Assembly: GCF_004376845.1 (NCBI RefSeq)
Contig: NZ_SNUW01000006.1
Span: 62,001 to 126,000 of the forward strand
Direction of reading: 5' to 3'
From: Psychromonas algarum
GTDB taxonomy: Bacteria; Pseudomonadota; Gammaproteobacteria; Enterobacterales; Psychromonadaceae
DNA length: 64,000 nt
Positions 27,252 to 37,981 of the stretch are shown one piece after another. The position numbers and the translations under genes were made by a program. Positions within the stretch are counted from its first letter, which is position 1; each line of letters starts with the position of its first letter. The notes beneath the pieces were generated by a model that worked only from the letters and a program-made list of their open reading frames with translations, was not told the DNA's origin and searched no databases.

Positions 27252-29063
27252 ATGGATAAACCTCTAGAAAAAGAATTAACTTCTTGGCTTAAAAAACAAA
27301 AAAAAGCATGCGGGTTTTATCTTCATTTGACAGTGGTATTTGGTCTATTAACCGGCCTTTCTTTAATTATTCAAGCTTATTTAATATCCACTATTTTGCA
27401 TGGCATTATTATGGAGCAGCTTCCTAAATCAGCGTTTAACTATGAATTTATAGCGTTAATTGCATTAATCCCGATACGCGCTTTACTCGCTTTTGCACGT
27501 GAACGTTGCAGTTTTGAAGCTGGAAAACGTTTGCGTTTACATATCCGTAACGCGGTATTAGATAAAATAAGTGAATTAGGCCCTGCTTTCATCAAAGGTA
27601 AACCAGCGGGAAGTTGGGCAAGCATTGTGCTTGAACAAGTTGAAGATTTACATGATTTTTATGCACGTTATTTACCGCAAATGTTATTAGCAGGTTTTAT
27701 TCCAATCACTATATTAATCGTTGTATTTCCACTCAATTGGGCAGCTGGTTTAGTATTATTAACAACCGCACCTTTGATTCCTATCTTCATGATATTAGTT
27801 GGCACAGGAGCGGCGGAAGCGAATCGTAAAAACTTCAAAGCATTATCTCAACTCAGTGGTCATTTTATGGATCGCTTAAAAGGATTAAATACATTAAAGC
27901 TATTTAATAGAGGAGAAGCTGAAGGTATAGAAATTGAAAAAGCATCTGAATCATTTCGTCAAAAAACCATGTCAGTATTACGACTCGCTTTTTTAAGCTC
28001 TGCGGTATTAGAGTTTTTTGCTGCTGTTTCAATTGCAGTTTTAGCCATTTATTTTGGTTTTAGCTTTTTAGGTGAATTGCATTTTGGTGGTTACGGTGCC
28101 GGTATAACTTTATTTACTGGTATGTTTGTCTTAATGCTTGCCCCTGAATTTTATCAACCTCTTCGAGATATGGGTACTCATTATCATGCCAAAGCTCAAG
28201 CCATTGGAGCCGCTGAAGAACTAATGGCTCTATTAAATTATCATGTAGAAAGTCATTCTAAACATTCTGATATTGCTCATCCTTCTTCTTTAAAAACAAT
28301 CAATAAAAAGGATGGTATTACACTTATTGCAACAGATTTTATTGTAAAAAGTCATTCAGGGATCACCTTAGCAGGCCCACTCACTTTTCAACTTAATAAA
28401 GGTCAACACATAGCCGTTGTTGGCCCTAGTGGAGCAGGAAAAAGTAGCTTATTAAATGCATTACTCGGTTTTTTACCTTATCAAGGTTCACTTAAAGTCA
28501 ATGGTATTGAATTAAATGAACTATCACTGGCTCATTGGCGTACTCAACTGACTTGGCTTGGTCAAGATCCACAGCTTTTTCATGGCACGGTACGAGATAA
28601 TGTTGCCATGGCAGTCCCAGATATATCTGATGAGCAAGTTAAATCATTATTAGAGAAAGCTAACATTCTCGATTTCATTGAACAACAACCGCTTGGTTTA
28701 GAGCATGTAATTGGCGAGCAAATGTCAGGACTTTCTGTTGGGCAAGCACAGCGAATTGCATTAGCCAGAGCATTAGCACAATCACCTCCCTTATTTTTAT
28801 TAGATGAACCAACAGCCAGTTTAGACAGACATAGTGAACAAGCCATATTAACGTCACTACAGGAAGCAATGAAATCGGCAACCTGTTTAATGGTGACACA
28901 TCGCATTGATCAACTAAGTCAAATGGATAATGTATTAGTGCTAGATAAAGGAGTCATTGTTCAGCAAGGTAAAGTAGAACAACTTAATAAACTTCCTGGA
29001 CTATTTAAACAAATGCAAACAGATAAAATTGAAACAATGACTACTATGATTAAAGGAGTCTAA
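27252..29063 (+). CDS. cydD: heterodimeric ABC exporter subunit CydD
   Basis: 603 residues, one half of the CydDC ABC transporter of the inner membrane. CydDC moves thiols (cysteine, glutathione) or haem-related cargo and is needed to assemble cytochrome bd oxidase. Six-helix membrane domain (about 20-320), then the nucleotide-binding domain with Walker A GPSGAGKSS (about 394-402), signature LSVGQAQR and Walker B LFLLDEPTASLD. The signature LSVGQ differs slightly from the LSGGQ consensus. AAGG precedes the ATG. The next gene begins three bases after the stop. Confidence 0.95.
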   Translation: MDKPLEKELTSWLKKQKKACGFYLHLTVVFGLLTGLSLIIQAYLISTILHGIIMEQLPKSAFNYEFIALIALIPIRALLAFARERCSFEAGKRLRLHIRNAVLDKISELGPAFIKGKPAGSWASIVLEQVEDLHDFYARYLPQMLLAGFIPITILIVVFPLNWAAGLVLLTTAPLIPIFMILVGTGAAEANRKNFKALSQLSGHFMDRLKGLNTLKLFNRGEAEGIEIEKASESFRQKTMSVLRLAFLSSAVLEFFAAVSIAVLAIYFGFSFLGELHFGGYGAGITLFTGMFVLMLAPEFYQPLRDMGTHYHAKAQAIGAAEELMALLNYHVESHSKHSDIAHPSSLKTINKKDGITLIATDFIVKSHSGITLAGPLTFQLNKGQHIAVVGPSGAGKSSLLNALLGFLPYQGSLKVNGIELNELSLAHWRTQLTWLGQDPQLFHGTVRDNVAMAVPDISDEQVKSLLEKANILDFIEQQPLGLEHVIGEQMSGLSVGQAQRIALARALAQSPPLFLLDEPTASLDRHSEQAILTSLQEAMKSATCLMVTHRIDQLSQMDNVLVLDKGVIVQQGKVEQLNKLPGLFKQMQTDKIETMTTMIKGV

Positions 29064-29066
29064 TCA

Positions 29067-30845
29067 ATGAAAAGCTTACTTCCTTTTATTAAATTGTTTA
29101 AACAACAATGGTTAATGATGCTGGCAGGTCTGGTTTTAAGTATTGTGTCATTAATGGCTGGAATTGGTTTGTTATCACTTTCAGGATGGTTTTTATCGGC
29201 ATCGGCTGTTGCTGGATTAACACTACTGACAACACAAGCATTTAATTACCTCACACCCAGTGGTGGTGTGCGTTTTCTTTCTATCGCACGAACCGCTAGT
29301 CGTTACGGTGAACGTTTAGCAACACATGAAGCGACTTTTAAATTATTAACACAATTACGTGTTTGGGCATGGAAAAAAATCATGCCTCTCAGTGCGCGCA
29401 ATATGCAAGGATTACGACAAGGTGAATTATTAAATCGTTTAGTGACTGATATCGACACACTAGATCATCTTTATCTAAGACTCATCACTCCTTTGTTGTC
29501 ATCTTTAATCATGTTGCTTTGTCTGTATCTATTTGTTGCTTGGATAGATCCTGCATTAGCCTTTATTTTATGTGGTAGTTTATTATTGGTGTGGTTATTT
29601 TTACCTTGGTTTTTCTACTTACTTGGCCGCAACTCCGGCATCAAACAATTAAAAAGCAAGCGCATACTACGTATTCAAATATTAGAGTTTGTACAAGGTT
29701 TAGCTGAAATATCATTATTTGCAGCCAGTGAACGTTTTCGTCTCAAACTATCACAATCAGAAGCAGCACTATTAGACAGCCAACGAGTAATGGCAAATAT
29801 CACCGCATTCAGCCAAGCAGCACTCATTTTATGCCATGGCACCATTATGGTATTAGTACTTTATGTTGCAGCATCAGGTGTTGGAGAGCATCAAATTGCC
29901 AGCCCAATGCTAGCGATGATAGCTTTTATGGCACTTGCTTGTATTGAAATGTTAATGCCGATTGCAGGTGCTTTTCAACATTTATCATCTTGCGTAGATG
30001 CCAGTAAACGTATCAACAATTTAGTCCAGCAAACACCTGACATTACTTTTAATAACCACAATACAGCTACTATTACACAAGGGGCATTACAGCTCAAAGA
30101 AATCAGTTTTGCTTACCAAAATCAAGGGGGAAATATTCTAGAAGGAATTAACTTAACCATTCCCGCAGGGAAAAAAGTCGCTCTATTAGGCCCAACAGGC
30201 TGTGGAAAATCAACGTTATTTGCGTTAATCACTCGAGAGTGGGAAAGCAGTATTGGCAACATATATATTGATAATGTGGCAGTAAATCAATATAGCCAAC
30301 AAGCTTTAACCGATGGGCTATCCATTGTCAGCCAACGTATTTATTTATTTACAGGCACACTAAGAGAAAATTTAACCTTAGCTCAAAAAGAGTTCCCTAA
30401 ATTTTCCACTTATGCTGAACAAAATGCCGCTCAAGCAGAAAATGATCAACACTTGCTCCAAATACTTGAAAAAGTAGGGTTATCAACATTAACACAAGGG
30501 GATAACCCACTGGATACATGGATAGGCGAAGGTGGAAGGCAACTTTCAGGTGGAGAGCAAAGACGAATTGGCGTTGCCAGAGTCTTATTACGCAATGCGC
30601 CATTACTGCTATTAGATGAACCAACAGAAGGTTTAGATAAACGTACAGAAAGGGAAATTCTTTTACTCTTATTCGAATTTGCAAAAGATAAAACAGTATT
30701 AATGATCAGTCATAGATTAACTGCAATCGAACAAATGGATAACATTTATTTAATGGAAAATGGAAAATTTCGTACTTCAGGGCAGCACAAAGAGTTATTA
30801 AGCAAAGATAAATATTACGCCAGTCTGTATCAAAAACTGAATTAA
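29067..30845 (+). CDS. cydC: heterodimeric ABC exporter subunit CydC
   Basis: 592 residues, partner of CydD. The membrane domain starts MKSLLPFIKLFKQQWLMMLAG and contains the family segment TPSGGVRFLSIARTASRYGERL (about 63-84). Nucleotide-binding domain: Walker A GPTGCGKST, signature LSGGEQRR and Walker B LLLLDEPTEGLD. About 20 extra residues between Walker A and the signature are rich in Gln and Ala. It closes the operon. Confidence 0.95.
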   Translation: MKSLLPFIKLFKQQWLMMLAGLVLSIVSLMAGIGLLSLSGWFLSASAVAGLTLLTTQAFNYLTPSGGVRFLSIARTASRYGERLATHEATFKLLTQLRVWAWKKIMPLSARNMQGLRQGELLNRLVTDIDTLDHLYLRLITPLLSSLIMLLCLYLFVAWIDPALAFILCGSLLLVWLFLPWFFYLLGRNSGIKQLKSKRILRIQILEFVQGLAEISLFAASERFRLKLSQSEAALLDSQRVMANITAFSQAALILCHGTIMVLVLYVAASGVGEHQIASPMLAMIAFMALACIEMLMPIAGAFQHLSSCVDASKRINNLVQQTPDITFNNHNTATITQGALQLKEISFAYQNQGGNILEGINLTIPAGKKVALLGPTGCGKSTLFALITREWESSIGNIYIDNVAVNQYSQQALTDGLSIVSQRIYLFTGTLRENLTLAQKEFPKFSTYAEQNAAQAENDQHLLQILEKVGLSTLTQGDNPLDTWIGEGGRQLSGGEQRRIGVARVLLRNAPLLLLDEPTEGLDKRTEREILLLLFEFAKDKTVLMISHRLTAIEQMDNIYLMENGKFRTSGQHKELLSKDKYYASLYQKLN

Positions 30846-31063
30846 TTATTTTCCTCTATTTTTAATAGACTCACAAAACATTAGGCGGCCCTTAGGGTCG
30901 TCAAATTAATGCTTTCGATTATATTTAAAAGTGTAATAGCCTCGCAATCACATAATAATTAGCTGCAATTACAAACTGTAAAAAATCTCCAAATACTTCA
31001 AATTAAACTTTTGAAATAAACAGTGCTAGTATCTGTATTTACTAATCCAAAAGAGGTAATAGT

Positions 31064-31708
31064 TTGAGCCCATTATTAGAGCGTGATGTTCACCTGTTTG
31101 ATCTTGATAATACTTTGTATCATCCTAAAAATGCTATTTTAGAACAGATAGCACCTAGAATGCGCAGCTTTATTAGCAATGAACTTGCAATCTCCATTGA
31201 AGAATCTAATGCACTATGTGACAGCTATTATCAGATCTATGGCGGCACAATCAGAGGCATTCAATTACATTATCCAAGTGTTGACCTCACTAAGTTTTCT
31301 GAATTCTCTCATCAGGTTAATTTAGAGAAAGTTGAAAAAGCAAGCAAACTCAAAGAAGCATTACATGCCTTAAAAAAATCACGTTATGTTTTTACTAATT
31401 CACCATTACCTTATGCGACAAGGGTCTTAAAACATATTGATTTATATGACTGTTTTGATGGTATTTTTAGTGTCGAGTTAACCGGTTATAAAATGAAACC
31501 TGATCCACATGCATTTAATACAATTTGCCAGCATTTTGGTTTTTCGGCTACAGATGCCGCTTTTTATGATGACCAAGTATCAAATCTATCTACTGCAAAA
31601 GCACTAGGAATGAGCACTATTTTAGTCAACAGAAGTGACATAGAAAAACACGATGCTTGTTATAAAACAGAAGACTTACCCAATTTTGTAGAAGCGTTAA
31701 CAAAGTAG
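31064..31708 (+). CDS. HAD-family pyrimidine 5'-nucleotidase
   Basis: 214-residue soluble HAD hydrolase of the pyrimidine 5'-nucleotidase group (related to yeast Sdt1). Motif I is DLDNTLYHP (nucleophile Asp15), motif II FTNSP, motif III lysine in YKMKPDP, and motif IV FYDDQVSN. It would dephosphorylate UMP/CMP-like nucleotides and clean up damaged ones. The start is TTG, supported by GAGG eight bases upstream; no ATG opens the frame. Confidence 0.85.
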   Translation: MSPLLERDVHLFDLDNTLYHPKNAILEQIAPRMRSFISNELAISIEESNALCDSYYQIYGGTIRGIQLHYPSVDLTKFSEFSHQVNLEKVEKASKLKEALHALKKSRYVFTNSPLPYATRVLKHIDLYDCFDGIFSVELTGYKMKPDPHAFNTICQHFGFSATDAAFYDDQVSNLSTAKALGMSTILVNRSDIEKHDACYKTEDLPNFVEALTK

Positions 31709-32060
31709 TCAAAAATAATTAGCAATTAGTAAGGTTTTTATTCAGGTTTAAATCGCATCAAGAAAATTAAACAGGTGCATTAAGAAAGGTTTTTATGGTT
31801 TGGATAAGAGAGTGAATGTCTCTTTAACAAAAGCAGGATAAATCCTGCACCCCATGTAAAAAGCATAAAATACAGAACAGCCACACATTAAACTGAAAAA
31901 CATCAATAAGTTAATAAAAAACAATACAAATTAAGATGGGAATAAAAGTTTGTTATTTTAAAAATGAGAACATATTCAGAAAGTATGAGTAGTAAAAGGT
32001 AGGGAATAAAAGAGAGCCTACTATACAAGTACGTAGGCTTTCTTTTTTAAAAGTTAATAT
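31709..32060. other. 352-bp region between convergent genes
   Basis: Contains only the terminator at 32008-32046. No frame with a ribosome binding site was seen. Confidence 0.55.
32008..32046. terminator. bidirectional terminator ending the ATP-grasp/alpha-E operon
   Basis: A 14-bp stem with one mismatch (core AGCCTAC/GTAGGCT) is flanked by A-tract and T-tract, so it can act in both directions. It lies 15 bases after the alpha-E stop. Confidence 0.85.
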
Positions 32061-33002
32061 TTACAAAGTGCTTTGTTCTGGTGGCTTTAAGAAATACAGT
32101 TCTGCAAGATCATTATGGATGCTAGCCAGTTTAATCTGAATTTGATCCATATAATCATGCAAATAGCCTTTTTTCAATACCCCAACATCATCTGCTTTTA
32201 ATTCATCAATTGCTTTATCAATAGATACCATTATTTCAGTTGAATTAGGCAAAGGCCCCACTAACGCTTTTACTTCCTGCAAACAATACATTATCGACCT
32301 TGGAAAAACCTGACTATGCAACACAAACTTAATTACATCAGGACGTTGAACGCGTACCCCCATCTCTTGGCGATACATTTGATAAGCACTTAATGAACGT
32401 AATAAACTGATCCATTGAATATTTTCAAACGGTTTAGCTTCTTCACTAACGATTAAAGTCTCGGAGCGAATGTCTAATATACGCGATGTCATATCAGCGC
32501 GCTCAATCATTAATCCAAGACGAATAAAGGTATACCCTACATCATGGTTAATGGTTGCATCTAAAGCGCCAAATATTTGGTGTGCTGCACCAATAATTTT
32601 TTTTAAATAAGCAAATCTTCCGCGCTTACTTAACCCCTCACTTTGATTGTCTTTTACATAATAATATAAGGTGTTTATCTCTTCCCAAACATCTCTAGGG
32701 ATCACGTCTCTGATTGTGCGAGCGTTTTCTCTGGCTGAGATAATAGAGTTTAAGATGGAAGAATAATTATCTTTTCCTACTAACAAGTAGCGTAAGGCTT
32801 TGGGCTCAGAAAAATCTGTATGTGTTTCTTGATAAGCAGTACGCGCACCAATAATATCAATTAAAGGCTCCCACCCTGTACTTACTCCTTTAGGTAAGTC
32901 CATCATCAACATATTATTTACATTAATTAAACGAGCTACGTTCTCTGCACGCTCAATGTAACGAGATACCCAATATAAAGTTTCACCAACTCTTGATAAC
33001 AT
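32061..33002 (-). CDS. alpha-E domain protein (DUF403)
   Basis: 313-residue, almost wholly helical protein. The opening MLSRVGETLYWVSRYIERAENVARLI is the signature of the alpha-E domain, whose Glu-Arg pairs recur in helices along the chain (for example LGLMIERADMTSRIL). Alpha-E proteins are encoded beside circularly permuted ATP-grasp ligases and transglutaminase-like proteins and are thought to work with them in making or attaching a peptide. No biochemical activity is established to my knowledge. It starts one base after the ATP-grasp stop, which suggests translational coupling. Confidence 0.9.
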   Translation of the reverse strand: MLSRVGETLYWVSRYIERAENVARLINVNNMLMMDLPKGVSTGWEPLIDIIGARTAYQETHTDFSEPKALRYLLVGKDNYSSILNSIISARENARTIRDVIPRDVWEEINTLYYYVKDNQSEGLSKRGRFAYLKKIIGAAHQIFGALDATINHDVGYTFIRLGLMIERADMTSRILDIRSETLIVSEEAKPFENIQWISLLRSLSAYQMYRQEMGVRVQRPDVIKFVLHSQVFPRSIMYCLQEVKALVGPLPNSTEIMVSIDKAIDELKADDVGVLKKGYLHDYMDQIQIKLASIHNDLAELYFLKPPEQSTL

Positions 33003-33003
33003 A

Positions 33004-34464
33004 TTATTTAGCCTCCTCGTCTACAATCCACGTATCTTTACTGCCACCACCTTGTGATGAATTTACCACTAAAGATCCTTTAACCATGGCAACACGTGTT
33101 AATCCGCCTGTTGTAATTTGAGTGTCTTTACCTGACGATAAAATAAATGGTCTGAGATCAGCATGACGACCATCAGGGGTAATACCATCTGACTCTAATG
33201 TTGGAACCGTTGATAAATCTAATGTTGGTTGAGCAACCCAGTTACGAGGATCTGCTTTTATTTGTGCGATAGTCGCTTGTTGCTCTTTTTTGGTAGATTT
33301 AGGGCCTATTAATAACCCATAACCACCCGATTCATTAGCGGGTTTGACCACTAATTTATCGATATTTTTAATCACGTGATCGCACTCAACAGGATCAAGG
33401 CATTTATAGGTTGGTACGTTTGCAATTTTTGCGTCTTCACCTAAGTAATATTTAATGATCTCAGGCACATAAGCATAAACCACTTTATCATCTGCAACCC
33501 CAGCGCCAGGTGCGTTGACTAATGCAACGTTACCTTTTGACCAAGCACGCATTAGTCCAGGAACACCTAATTGTGAATCAGGTAAAAACACTTCTGGATC
33601 TAAAAACAAATCATCAATTCGACGGTAAATAACATCTACACGCTGCAAACCTGTGATGGTTCTCATGTAAACACAATCATCTTTTTCTACCACTAAATCG
33701 CGGCCTTCCACCAGTTCACAGCCCATCTCTTGAGCTAAGTAACAATGTTCAAAATAAGCTGAATTAAAAACACCAGGCGTTAGCACTACAACTTCAGGTT
33801 TATCTTGAGGTCGAGGAGACATAGCAGCTAACATATCAAATAATTGGGAGGGGTAATCGTCGACGGGTAAAATAGACGCTTGTTCGAATAATTCAGGAAA
33901 AACACGCTTCATAACTGAGCGGTTTTCAAGCATATAAGACACACCAGAGGGAACACGGAGATTATCTTCAAGCACATACATGGTGCCATTACCGTCTCGA
34001 ACTAGATCGGAACCACAAATATGCGCCCATATTTTATTTGGAGGGTTGATACCAACACATTGTTGGCGAAAGTTTACAGACTTTTCTAATAAACCTTTAG
34101 GAAAGACACCGTCTTTGATAATTTTTTGGTCATGATATAAATCATCAATAAATAGGTTTAACGCTTCAACACGCTGTTTTAAACCAACTTCGACACCTTG
34201 CCATTCCTTTTTACCAATAGTGCGAGGAATGATATCAAAAGGCCAAGCCCTATCAATCATATTACCTTCATTGTAAACAGTGAAGCTAATCCCCATCTCT
34301 TTAATCGCTAAATCAGCGACCGATCTTGCTTTTGTTAACTCTTCTGCCGATAAATTAGAAAAAAACTGAGCTAACTGTTTTCCATGTGTCCTGACGTTTC
34401 CTTTGGCGTCAATCAATTCATCAAAAAAACCATTCGTTTGGTACGCTTTCCAATCAATTTCCAT
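33004..34464 (-). CDS. circularly permuted type-2 ATP-grasp protein
   Basis: 486 residues. Family marks include RTIGKKEWQGVEVGLKQRVEALNLFIDDLYHDQ (about 80-112), GSDLVRDGNGTMYVLEDNLRVPSGVSYMLENR (about 150-181) and KPANESGGYG (about 373-382), the ATP-binding loop. Such enzymes are predicted to form amide bonds using ATP, joining an amino acid or amine to a carboxylate, often on a peptide. This is the unfused partner of the alpha-E protein that follows. The same two domains occur fused in the gene at 35389. Confidence 0.9.
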   Translation of the reverse strand: MEIDWKAYQTNGFFDELIDAKGNVRTHGKQLAQFFSNLSAEELTKARSVADLAIKEMGISFTVYNEGNMIDRAWPFDIIPRTIGKKEWQGVEVGLKQRVEALNLFIDDLYHDQKIIKDGVFPKGLLEKSVNFRQQCVGINPPNKIWAHICGSDLVRDGNGTMYVLEDNLRVPSGVSYMLENRSVMKRVFPELFEQASILPVDDYPSQLFDMLAAMSPRPQDKPEVVVLTPGVFNSAYFEHCYLAQEMGCELVEGRDLVVEKDDCVYMRTITGLQRVDVIYRRIDDLFLDPEVFLPDSQLGVPGLMRAWSKGNVALVNAPGAGVADDKVVYAYVPEIIKYYLGEDAKIANVPTYKCLDPVECDHVIKNIDKLVVKPANESGGYGLLIGPKSTKKEQQATIAQIKADPRNWVAQPTLDLSTVPTLESDGITPDGRHADLRPFILSSGKDTQITTGGLTRVAMVKGSLVVNSSQGGGSKDTWIVDEEAK

Positions 34465-34513
34465 ACACTTACCGCCTTCGTATTAACTCATAATTTAATA
34501 TGTTGTCATAAAG

Positions 34514-35392
34514 CTACTCTAATCGAATCATATCTACTGCTACATCTAATAATTGTGATCCACCACCAAACACAACTCCTTTCAGTGGAGTGACATCAGA
34601 AAAATCACGTCCAACTGCCAAAGTAATATGTTGATTAGTCGGTAATACATTGTTCGTTGGGTCAAAATCAACCCAACCATAATTAGGAACAAAAATCGCA
34701 AACCATGCGTGTGTAGCATCCGCTCCTTCTAGCTTTTCTTCACCTTCTGGTGGAAGCGTTTCAATATATCCACTGATATATCTTCCCGCTAAGCCGATGC
34801 TTCTTAAACAAGCTAACGCAAAGTGTGCAAAATCTTGGCAAACGCCCCTTTTTTGTGCAAAAACGACACTTAAAGGTGTGCTAATCGTAGTAAAACCAGG
34901 ATCATAGTGAAACTCATGAAATATTCGTGCCATTAAGTCAGTACAGGCTTCAATTAAATTTAATCCCGGTGTAAATGACGTCAGCGCATACTCTTTAATG
35001 CCTGCTTCTAAAGGAGTAAATTGCGAAGGTAATACAAACTCAGAGACTTTTAATAAGGTGGGAGTATTGGCTACCGTTAATAAATCTCGGACGGTTTCCC
35101 ATGGCATATCAATGATACTTAAATCAAGGCTTTGAGGTGCGAACAGTTCCACTTCACTGACCATAGTCACGGTGAGCTTTTTATGCTGTTTAGCAATTTC
35201 AAAGACCGTTACCTTATTATTAAAATAATCAGTATATTCTTGTAAATAAGTCGTCGGTGGCAAAATCTCAATATGACTGTTATGACATATTTGTAAACGA
35301 TTAGATTTTGGTGTTAGGCGCGCCTGATTCTGACACAAGCTGACAAAATCTGCATACCGATAAGTAGTTGAATGTTTTATTTTATATTTCAC
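34514..35392 (-). CDS. transglutaminase-like cysteine protease-fold protein
   Basis: 292 residues with the bacterial transglutaminase N-terminal beta domain (MKYKIKHSTTYRYADFVSLC) and a papain-like transglutaminase core. The catalytic triad is visible: Cys185 in KRGVCQDFAH, His228 in DATHAWFAIF and Asp244 in WVDFDPTNN. It could cleave or transfer peptide amide bonds. GTG start overlaps the stop of the upstream gene by four bases (GTGA), a strong sign of coupling. Substrate is unknown. Confidence 0.9.
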   Translation of the reverse strand: MKYKIKHSTTYRYADFVSLCQNQARLTPKSNRLQICHNSHIEILPPTTYLQEYTDYFNNKVTVFEIAKQHKKLTVTMVSEVELFAPQSLDLSIIDMPWETVRDLLTVANTPTLLKVSEFVLPSQFTPLEAGIKEYALTSFTPGLNLIEACTDLMARIFHEFHYDPGFTTISTPLSVVFAQKRGVCQDFAHFALACLRSIGLAGRYISGYIETLPPEGEEKLEGADATHAWFAIFVPNYGWVDFDPTNNVLPTNQHITLAVGRDFSDVTPLKGVVFGGGSQLLDVAVDMIRLE

Positions 35393-37899
35393 GATTGAGC
35401 TTGCTCAATATTGGTCCAATTCAATTTATTAGCCGTTTGTGTATGAGAAAAATATTGTAGTAATAATACATCACAAAAAGTATCAAGATTACTACGAATA
35501 TGGTGATTGAATTCAATTAATTGCACACGCTTGCCATCAGTGCTTTTTTGAAGATAATCTTTCTCAGTAACGTAACAAGTTGTTTTAGAGAGTAAAATAG
35601 CCTTTTCATGTGCAGCAATTACACCTGGGCGTCGTTTAGTCGGTAAATGTTGACACAATAAACTAATTTGCTCTAGTTGATATAAGAGTGAACGAGGATA
35701 TTCCGCATCTAACAATAAGAGTTCAAGCCCCGTCCCGATACTTTGGTGCATTCTATAACGGCGTTTATGTGTTACCAAGCTAACTTGAGACGTTAAGATA
35801 GATTCCAATAACCCTATTTCAGCTGATTCTTCTAACTCATCGCTCAATAAAGCAGGACTTAAAGAAATGATTTGCAAACTACGCTCTACACGATGCCCCA
35901 TCTCTAAAAGGAACCAACCATTACTATTCGGCATACAATCCGTGATTGAACCATTAAATGCCATAATAGAGCCAATCACTTTATCTATGCTCGCTTGCAA
36001 AGCACGTGATGGTCTATTCACTGTGCATGCTTTTAATGCATCAATTTGCTCGTTAATATCATCAATAATACGGCGACTATCGTAAGACAATAATTCTTGA
36101 ATTTGCGCAGCCGCATTAGATAAGTATTTCAAACTATTAATAATGCTACCAGCACATTGCTCATCGGCTAATAACTGAAACGCCATCTCTTTTGCTTGTG
36201 CAAGCGTACATTCTTGTAAAACGAATTCTTGCTCAATATACGGATAAACAATTTGTTGTGAACGAATTGCGGTAAATAATCGTGTGATGATAGTTTGTCG
36301 CATTACATCTGAGTAAACAGACAGTTCGGTGTAACGATCAATAAAAACACGTAAAATGCGTACGGTACTTTCACATCGTTCTAAATAACGCCCTAACCAA
36401 AACAAGTGTTCCGCTGTACGGCTAGAAATAACACCTTCTAATAAGGTTACATCCATTCTTTTACGTACTGGAATAGGCGCAATGGGTTCAACAATATCAT
36501 CTACGGCATTGGTGTTAATCCAAGTATCTTTTATCCAACCAGAAACTTTAGAATAATGGCTAATATCATTAGAAAAACAGAATGCGGAAGGCAATACTTC
36601 TACGCCATGTTCTGTCGTTAATGCGTAGCATCGAAAAACTACCTGTTTTGAAATTAATTGGCCACCACTCCAAAATGGAGCGGTGCTTAAAGTGGGTCTG
36701 TCTTGAAAATAATAGTCTTCAGGCTGTTTATCAATTGCTAACTTGATCGCTTTAGCATCATCACTCCCATCCAATTTAAATGTGGGATCTTGATAACTTC
36801 TTAGTTCAAGTAAAGGCCAGTCTAGCGGCGTAACTTCTGTGCTTTCATAATAAGTCGATTGCCCTAATAACAGTGGTTCCTGAAGTAGCTTTTCTGATAA
36901 AAAGGCTAAATTACGCTGCACTGCTAACGATGATAAGACCCCACTACCAAAGGGATTTAATACTTTAACCGAATTTTCCCGTACCGCTTGTAATAAACCA
37001 GGAATACCATGTAATGAATATTCAGTTTGCTCTAATGAATCGATACAACGATCTGGTAACCAACGAAGAATTACGTTTATCTTACCTAAGCCTTGTAACG
37101 ATTTTAAACATACCTCCCCATTCCTAACCGTTAAGTCTGCACTTTGTACTAGCGTATAACCAAAGTAAGTTGAGAGAAAAGCATGCTCATTAAAATTAGG
37201 ATCGTCTATACCTTGGGTGAGAATAACAATTCGGGGATCATCCATGTAACGCGTATATTCATTAATGGTTTCTTGGAATGAGTTTAAAAAATTTTTAATC
37301 TGCTGTACATGGCATTCAGCAAACTCTTCAGCCATCACGCGGCGAGCAATAATACGACTTTTCAATAACAAACCAAGTCCCAGTGGACACTGACAATGAT
37401 CTTCTAACACCTTGAATTCACCTGTGGGTGTTCGATAGATATCAACGGCACTAAAAAATAACTTTAGTTCATTACTTGGTAAGCTAAAACCTTCTCTGAG
37501 GTAATTTTTATCTTGGAATAGTTGTTGTGCTGGGATCGAACCATCAATCAATAATTGCTGGTCACCGTAAAGATCTTCCTGAATTTTATTTAACAATATT
37601 GTTCTTTGTTTTACACCAGCTTCAATTGAACTCCAATCATCTTTAGAGAACATGAAAGGTAATGGATCAAATTGCCACTGTTGATTACGTTCATGCTTGA
37701 TGTTGCCATTTTGTAATAATTGACTGATTTCAATAGCGCGGCTATTTACATCTTCTGCGGTCAAGGAAGATAGGCTTTTAAATAAAATATTCCAATGCTC
37801 TAGGTTAACACCACTATGGTTAACTAACTCATCATGTTGATGTGATTTATCAAGATATAAGGATAACCATTCAGGCATAGTCGTATTGTTAATATACAA
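35389..37899 (-). CDS. fused circularly permuted ATP-grasp / alpha-E protein
   Basis: 836 residues. The N-terminal part (about 50-470) is a circularly permuted ATP-grasp domain (IEAGVKQRTILLNKIQEDLYGDQ, EFKVLEDHCQCPLGLGLLL). The C-terminal part (about 495-820) is an alpha-E domain opening GVISSRTAEHLFWLGRYLERCESTVRILR. The usual KPANESGGYG loop is not visible in the ATP-grasp half: around residue 380 the chain reads KLDGSDDAKAIKLA, so this half may be non-catalytic, while the gene at 33004 keeps the loop. The start is TTG with GGAG ten bases upstream; an in-frame ATG at 37878 has no clear binding site. Confidence 0.88.
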   Translation of the reverse strand: MYINNTTMPEWLSLYLDKSHQHDELVNHSGVNLEHWNILFKSLSSLTAEDVNSRAIEISQLLQNGNIKHERNQQWQFDPLPFMFSKDDWSSIEAGVKQRTILLNKIQEDLYGDQQLLIDGSIPAQQLFQDKNYLREGFSLPSNELKLFFSAVDIYRTPTGEFKVLEDHCQCPLGLGLLLKSRIIARRVMAEEFAECHVQQIKNFLNSFQETINEYTRYMDDPRIVILTQGIDDPNFNEHAFLSTYFGYTLVQSADLTVRNGEVCLKSLQGLGKINVILRWLPDRCIDSLEQTEYSLHGIPGLLQAVRENSVKVLNPFGSGVLSSLAVQRNLAFLSEKLLQEPLLLGQSTYYESTEVTPLDWPLLELRSYQDPTFKLDGSDDAKAIKLAIDKQPEDYYFQDRPTLSTAPFWSGGQLISKQVVFRCYALTTEHGVEVLPSAFCFSNDISHYSKVSGWIKDTWINTNAVDDIVEPIAPIPVRKRMDVTLLEGVISSRTAEHLFWLGRYLERCESTVRILRVFIDRYTELSVYSDVMRQTIITRLFTAIRSQQIVYPYIEQEFVLQECTLAQAKEMAFQLLADEQCAGSIINSLKYLSNAAAQIQELLSYDSRRIIDDINEQIDALKACTVNRPSRALQASIDKVIGSIMAFNGSITDCMPNSNGWFLLEMGHRVERSLQIISLSPALLSDELEESAEIGLLESILTSQVSLVTHKRRYRMHQSIGTGLELLLLDAEYPRSLLYQLEQISLLCQHLPTKRRPGVIAAHEKAILLSKTTCYVTEKDYLQKSTDGKRVQLIEFNHHIRSNLDTFCDVLLLQYFSHTQTANKLNWTNIEQAQS

Positions 37900-37981
37900 G
37901 CTGATCGCACTCCATATTTAAGAAAAATGTTGAGTAAATAATTGTCATTATATAGTACGGATTGGAAAGAATTGATCATTC

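Noticed and set aside
28580-28906. 108-codon minus-strand frame with many Cys
   Set aside because: Antisense to the CydD nucleotide-binding domain, whose motifs are intact on the plus strand.
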